Shown in pieces: positions 32,150-33,847 of a DNA stretch of 33,847 nucleotides. Position numbers and translations under genes: made by a program. The number at the start of each line of letters is the position of its first letter. Positions within the stretch are counted from its first letter, which is position 1. The stretch is from an uncultured Collinsella sp. (GTDB taxonomy: Bacteria; Actinomycetota; Coriobacteriia; Coriobacteriales; Coriobacteriaceae), in contig URKH01000013.1 of NCBI GenBank assembly GCA_900548255.1, positions 1 to 33,847 of the forward strand, read 5' to 3'. The notes below the pieces were generated by a model. It had not been told where the DNA came from. It did no database searches and saw only the letters and a list, made by a program, of their open reading frames with translations.

Positions 32150-32599
32150 TTAGATCTCACGCAGGGTGTTGAGAATCGTACGCAGCGACGCATACATCTG
32201 CTCGCGCTGCTCCACACCCATAGCCTTACCGGTGGTGTCGAGCACCTCGCGAATGATGCGGTCCGCCTCGCTCATGCTCTCGCCGCCCAGAGCGGTCAGG
32301 CGCACCGGGGCACGATACTTAACGGCCGCATCACCCGAGTCGTCGACCTCGACGTAGCCGCCCTCCTCCAGATGCGCGAGCGTGCGCGAGACGGCGGCAC
32401 GGGTCACGCCTGCCATGCGAGCCAGGTCAGCGCCAGTCAGGCCGTCCTTGCTGCGCTCAAGATAGTACAGGCACATAACGTCGGAGCCCTTGAGGCCCAG
32501 CCTTGCGCCCTCGGATGTCTTAATGCGCTGGATCTCCTTGTAGAGCCCGCTGATCAGTCCGACAAAGTCCTCGAAACGTGTCTCGTCGTTCTGCTGCAT
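32150..32599 (-). CDS. MarR-family transcriptional regulator
   Basis: This 149-residue winged-helix regulator has the MarR layout. The N-terminal helices for dimer formation run to ~40. The recognition region L-T-G-A-D-L-A-R-M-A-G-V-T-R-A-A-V-S-R-T-L-A-H-L follows (about 54-77). The wing includes V-D-D-S-G-D-A-A-V-K-Y-R (about 85-96), and the C-terminal dimer helices carry E-Q-R-E-Q-M-Y. The start ATG 32599 is preceded by AAAGGCGG. The next gene on the strand encodes DegV. A fatty-acid-sensing role like that of FabT is a tempting inference from the neighbour, but nothing in the protein proves it; other ligands are equally possible. Confidence 0.88.
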   Translation of the reverse strand: MQQNDETRFEDFVGLISGLYKEIQRIKTSEGARLGLKGSDVMCLYYLERSKDGLTGADLARMAGVTRAAVSRTLAHLEEGGYVEVDDSGDAAVKYRAPVRLTALGGESMSEADRIIREVLDTTGKAMGVEQREQMYASLRTILNTLREI

Positions 32600-32702
32600 G
32601 GGAGACGACCGCCTTTCGCTTGCATGATGCTAACGGGTAAACATCTTAGCCGCACAAGGCAACACCCATACCCAAATATCCCATTTGTTAACCCATCAAC
32701 AT

Positions 32703-32743
32703 AAAAACCACCACAAAGGGGACAGGCACCTTTGTGGTGGTTT
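32703..32743. repeat. REP-like hairpin, copy 5 (3' of the Pta::B3/B4 gene)
   Basis: AAACCACCACAAAG (32705-32718) and CTTTGTGGTGGTTT (32730-32743) flank the loop GGGACAGGCAC. It lies 29 bases beyond the stop of the minus-strand fusion gene and, read on the minus strand, ends in GGTTTTTATG. Confidence 0.9.
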
Positions 32744-32772
32744 GGGGCATCGAGTTTGATCCGCAGACTTCG

Positions 32773-33672
32773 TTACAGCCCCACGCAAGGATTGTCGCGG
32801 GTCACAAGCGTTTTAACGACAACCGTCGCTCTCAGATAGCGCTCGAGCAGCTCGGCTAAGCGATCGATCGCGGCCTGGCAATCCCCCATCCGCTCGGGCT
32901 CCACGCACTCAATCGCCAGGAAAGCATCGGCCGAATCATCGGACAACGCCGTTCGAACGCCGTCGCGCCAGTTCCAGCAGCGGCATACGGCGCCCGCATC
33001 ATCGATGTAGGCGAGCTCGCCGGGAAGCGTCGGGTCATCTGTCTCCTCGCCAAGCGGCAGAAATGAATCACCACCGTCGGTCACCTTCAGGCAAAGGTCT
33101 CCCTCAATCGCGTGCAAATCCTCGCCGCCTACGGGCAGCGCGTAGGACAGCGACACCGTGTTGTAGATGTCCACCGCGGGCGTAATGTGGCCCACCGGCT
33201 TGCCTTTGAGCACGCGCTTGAGCAGGTTCTCAATTGAGCAACGCGCGCCCTTCTTGGTCTTGACAAGCTGAAGTGCCGGACGGACGGTGTCCGCCGTGGA
33301 ATAGGTCGCGCCGCCGAGCAGGGCATCGGCCTTGCCCATCTTGACGAGCATCGTGCCGAAGTAGTTGCCCTTGGCAAGTGCCGCGCGGCAGTCCTCTTCG
33401 CTCATCTTGCCCTTGCGCAGTTCCACCATCTTGGCGACCATCTCGTCCATGCCCTCATAGGTAGCCGGGTCGATGATTGTGGCCTTGCAGATGCAGAAAT
33501 TGCCCTTTTCTGCGGCAGCCTTGACCTCGTCGGCGTTGCCGATGAGGATGACGTCCATCAGGTCGTCCTTGAGCAGACGGTCGGTCGCCTCGAGGATACG
33601 GGCGTCGGGGCCTTCGGTGAAGACGATGGTGCGGCGTGTGGCCTTGAGTGCGTCGATCAGCTTCGTAAACAT
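32773..33672 (-). CDS. In-frame chimera: N-terminal half of phosphotransacetylase fused to a B3/B4 (PheRS-beta-like) domain
   Basis: Residues 1 to ~137 read as the first part of phosphate acetyltransferase, from F-T-K-L-I-D-A-L-K to the S-T-A-D-T-V-R-P-A-L-Q-L block. From about residue 138 (K-T-K-K-G-A-R) the sequence switches to a B3/B4 domain as in phenylalanyl-tRNA synthetase beta and its stand-alone editing-type relatives: V-D-I-Y-N-T-V-S-L near 171, A-L-P-V-G-G-E-D-L, and C-R-C-W-N-W-R-D-G near 240. The total of 299 aa suits neither parent: Pta is usually ~330 and its catalytic C-terminal half is gone, while the B3/B4 protein lacks ~75 N-terminal residues. The start has GGAGG eight bases upstream. 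It may be a real deletion fusion or an assembly error. Acetyl-phosphate synthesis by this product is unlikely. Confidence 0.8.
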   Translation of the reverse strand: MFTKLIDALKATRRTIVFTEGPDARILEATDRLLKDDLMDVILIGNADEVKAAAEKGNFCICKATIIDPATYEGMDEMVAKMVELRKGKMSEEDCRAALAKGNYFGTMLVKMGKADALLGGATYSTADTVRPALQLVKTKKGARCSIENLLKRVLKGKPVGHITPAVDIYNTVSLSYALPVGGEDLHAIEGDLCLKVTDGGDSFLPLGEETDDPTLPGELAYIDDAGAVCRCWNWRDGVRTALSDDSADAFLAIECVEPERMGDCQAAIDRLAELLERYLRATVVVKTLVTRDNPCVGL

Positions 33673-33716
33673 AAGTATTACCTCCATGCTGCGGTGATTC
33701 CGCATTGTTTGGGACT

Positions 33717-33745
33717 ATTATACAATGTACGCGCCGACAAAACAA
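33717..33745 (-). promoter_or_regulatory. Near-consensus promoter of the pta-type gene
   Basis: Read on the minus strand, -35 TTGTTT (33745-33740) and -10 TATAAT (33722-33717) are separated by 17 bases, the best promoter seen in the window. Transcription should start near 33710, giving a leader of about 38 bases before ATG 33672. Confidence 0.8.
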
Positions 33746-33772
33746 CCGCTTTTTTGAAAAAATGCGCGGGAT

Positions 33773-33847
33773 TCAGCGGATGAAGTTGGTGCGCGCGGGC
33801 GGCTCTTCGGGCGGGAGCGGGATGCCGGCAGCGCGGCCCGCCGCGAG
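33773..33847 (-). CDS. C-terminal fragment of an unidentified gene
   Basis: On the minus strand an open frame enters from the window edge and ends at TGA (33775-33773), giving 24 codons with the ending E-E-P-P-A-R-T-N-F-I-R. The Pro/Arg-rich tail and high GC third positions look coding, but the piece is too short to assign. It lies upstream of the pta-type gene in the same direction. Confidence 0.4.
   Translation of the reverse strand, partial: LAAGRAAGIPLPPEEPPARTNFIR

Noticed and set aside
19149..32743. CRISPR array made of the repeated hairpins
   Set aside because: The five copies are hundreds to thousands of bases apart, differ in orientation, have genes between them, and no cas genes are visible.

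Overview
The window looks like a chromosomal segment of a GC-rich actinobacterial gut anaerobe of the class Coriobacteriia, most likely Collinsella or a close relative. This is inferred from gene content (SUF system with SufU, a CarD-like regulator, Rho with a very long N-terminal extension, a NifU-like scaffold paired with a GGGtGRT protein) and from codon use; no database comparison was possible. Most of the window is housekeeping. There is no prophage, CRISPR array, or recognisable defence or secretion locus.

Layout. 1-3309 is the end of a suf operon (sufB partial, sufD, sufS, sufU) with overlapping genes and a terminator. 3375-4175 is a lone REP-associated (Y1/HUH) transposase gene on the minus strand. 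4579-6336 is a two-gene unit, a second NifU-like scaffold plus a GGGtGRT-family protein, with strongly biased codons and its own terminator. 6593-8119 is an L-aspartate oxidase/fumarate reductase-type flavoprotein. 8166-8690 holds palindromes, a duplicated tRNA-Lys 3' end, tRNA-Lys(CUU) and tRNA-His(GUG). 8856-11064 carries an aminotransferase and a ROK sugar kinase. 11179-13036 is a membrane-protein pair (VanZ-like plus a large unknown). Then come rho (13350-15926) and argS (16455-18308).

18651-25757 holds a CarD-like regulator, an HD-domain protein, proA, a proline iminopeptidase gene interrupted by an amber codon, proB and pncB. 25842-27509 has a tail-anchored protein, tRNA-Ala(CGC) and a PflX-type radical SAM protein. 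27510-28033 probably encodes a structured RNA or leader. It is followed by a WecA/TagO-type glycosyl-1-phosphate transferase, trpS, an MGMT-domain protein, a DegV protein with a MarR regulator, and finally an odd in-frame fusion of the first half of phosphotransacetylase to a B3/B4 domain behind a near-consensus promoter.

Themes. Iron-sulfur assembly (suf, and probably the GGGtGRT pair), proline synthesis and acquisition (proA, proB, pip) and NAD supply (NadB-like, pncB) recur. The least ordinary content is non-coding or broken. Five copies of a 14-16 bp-stem hairpin each sit just 3' of a stop codon. Two 150-162 bp elements have 27-30 bp terminal inverted repeats. There are also the tRNA-Lys tail duplication, the amber-split peptidase, the Pta::B3/B4 chimera, and a transposase whose HUH motif reads H-V-D.
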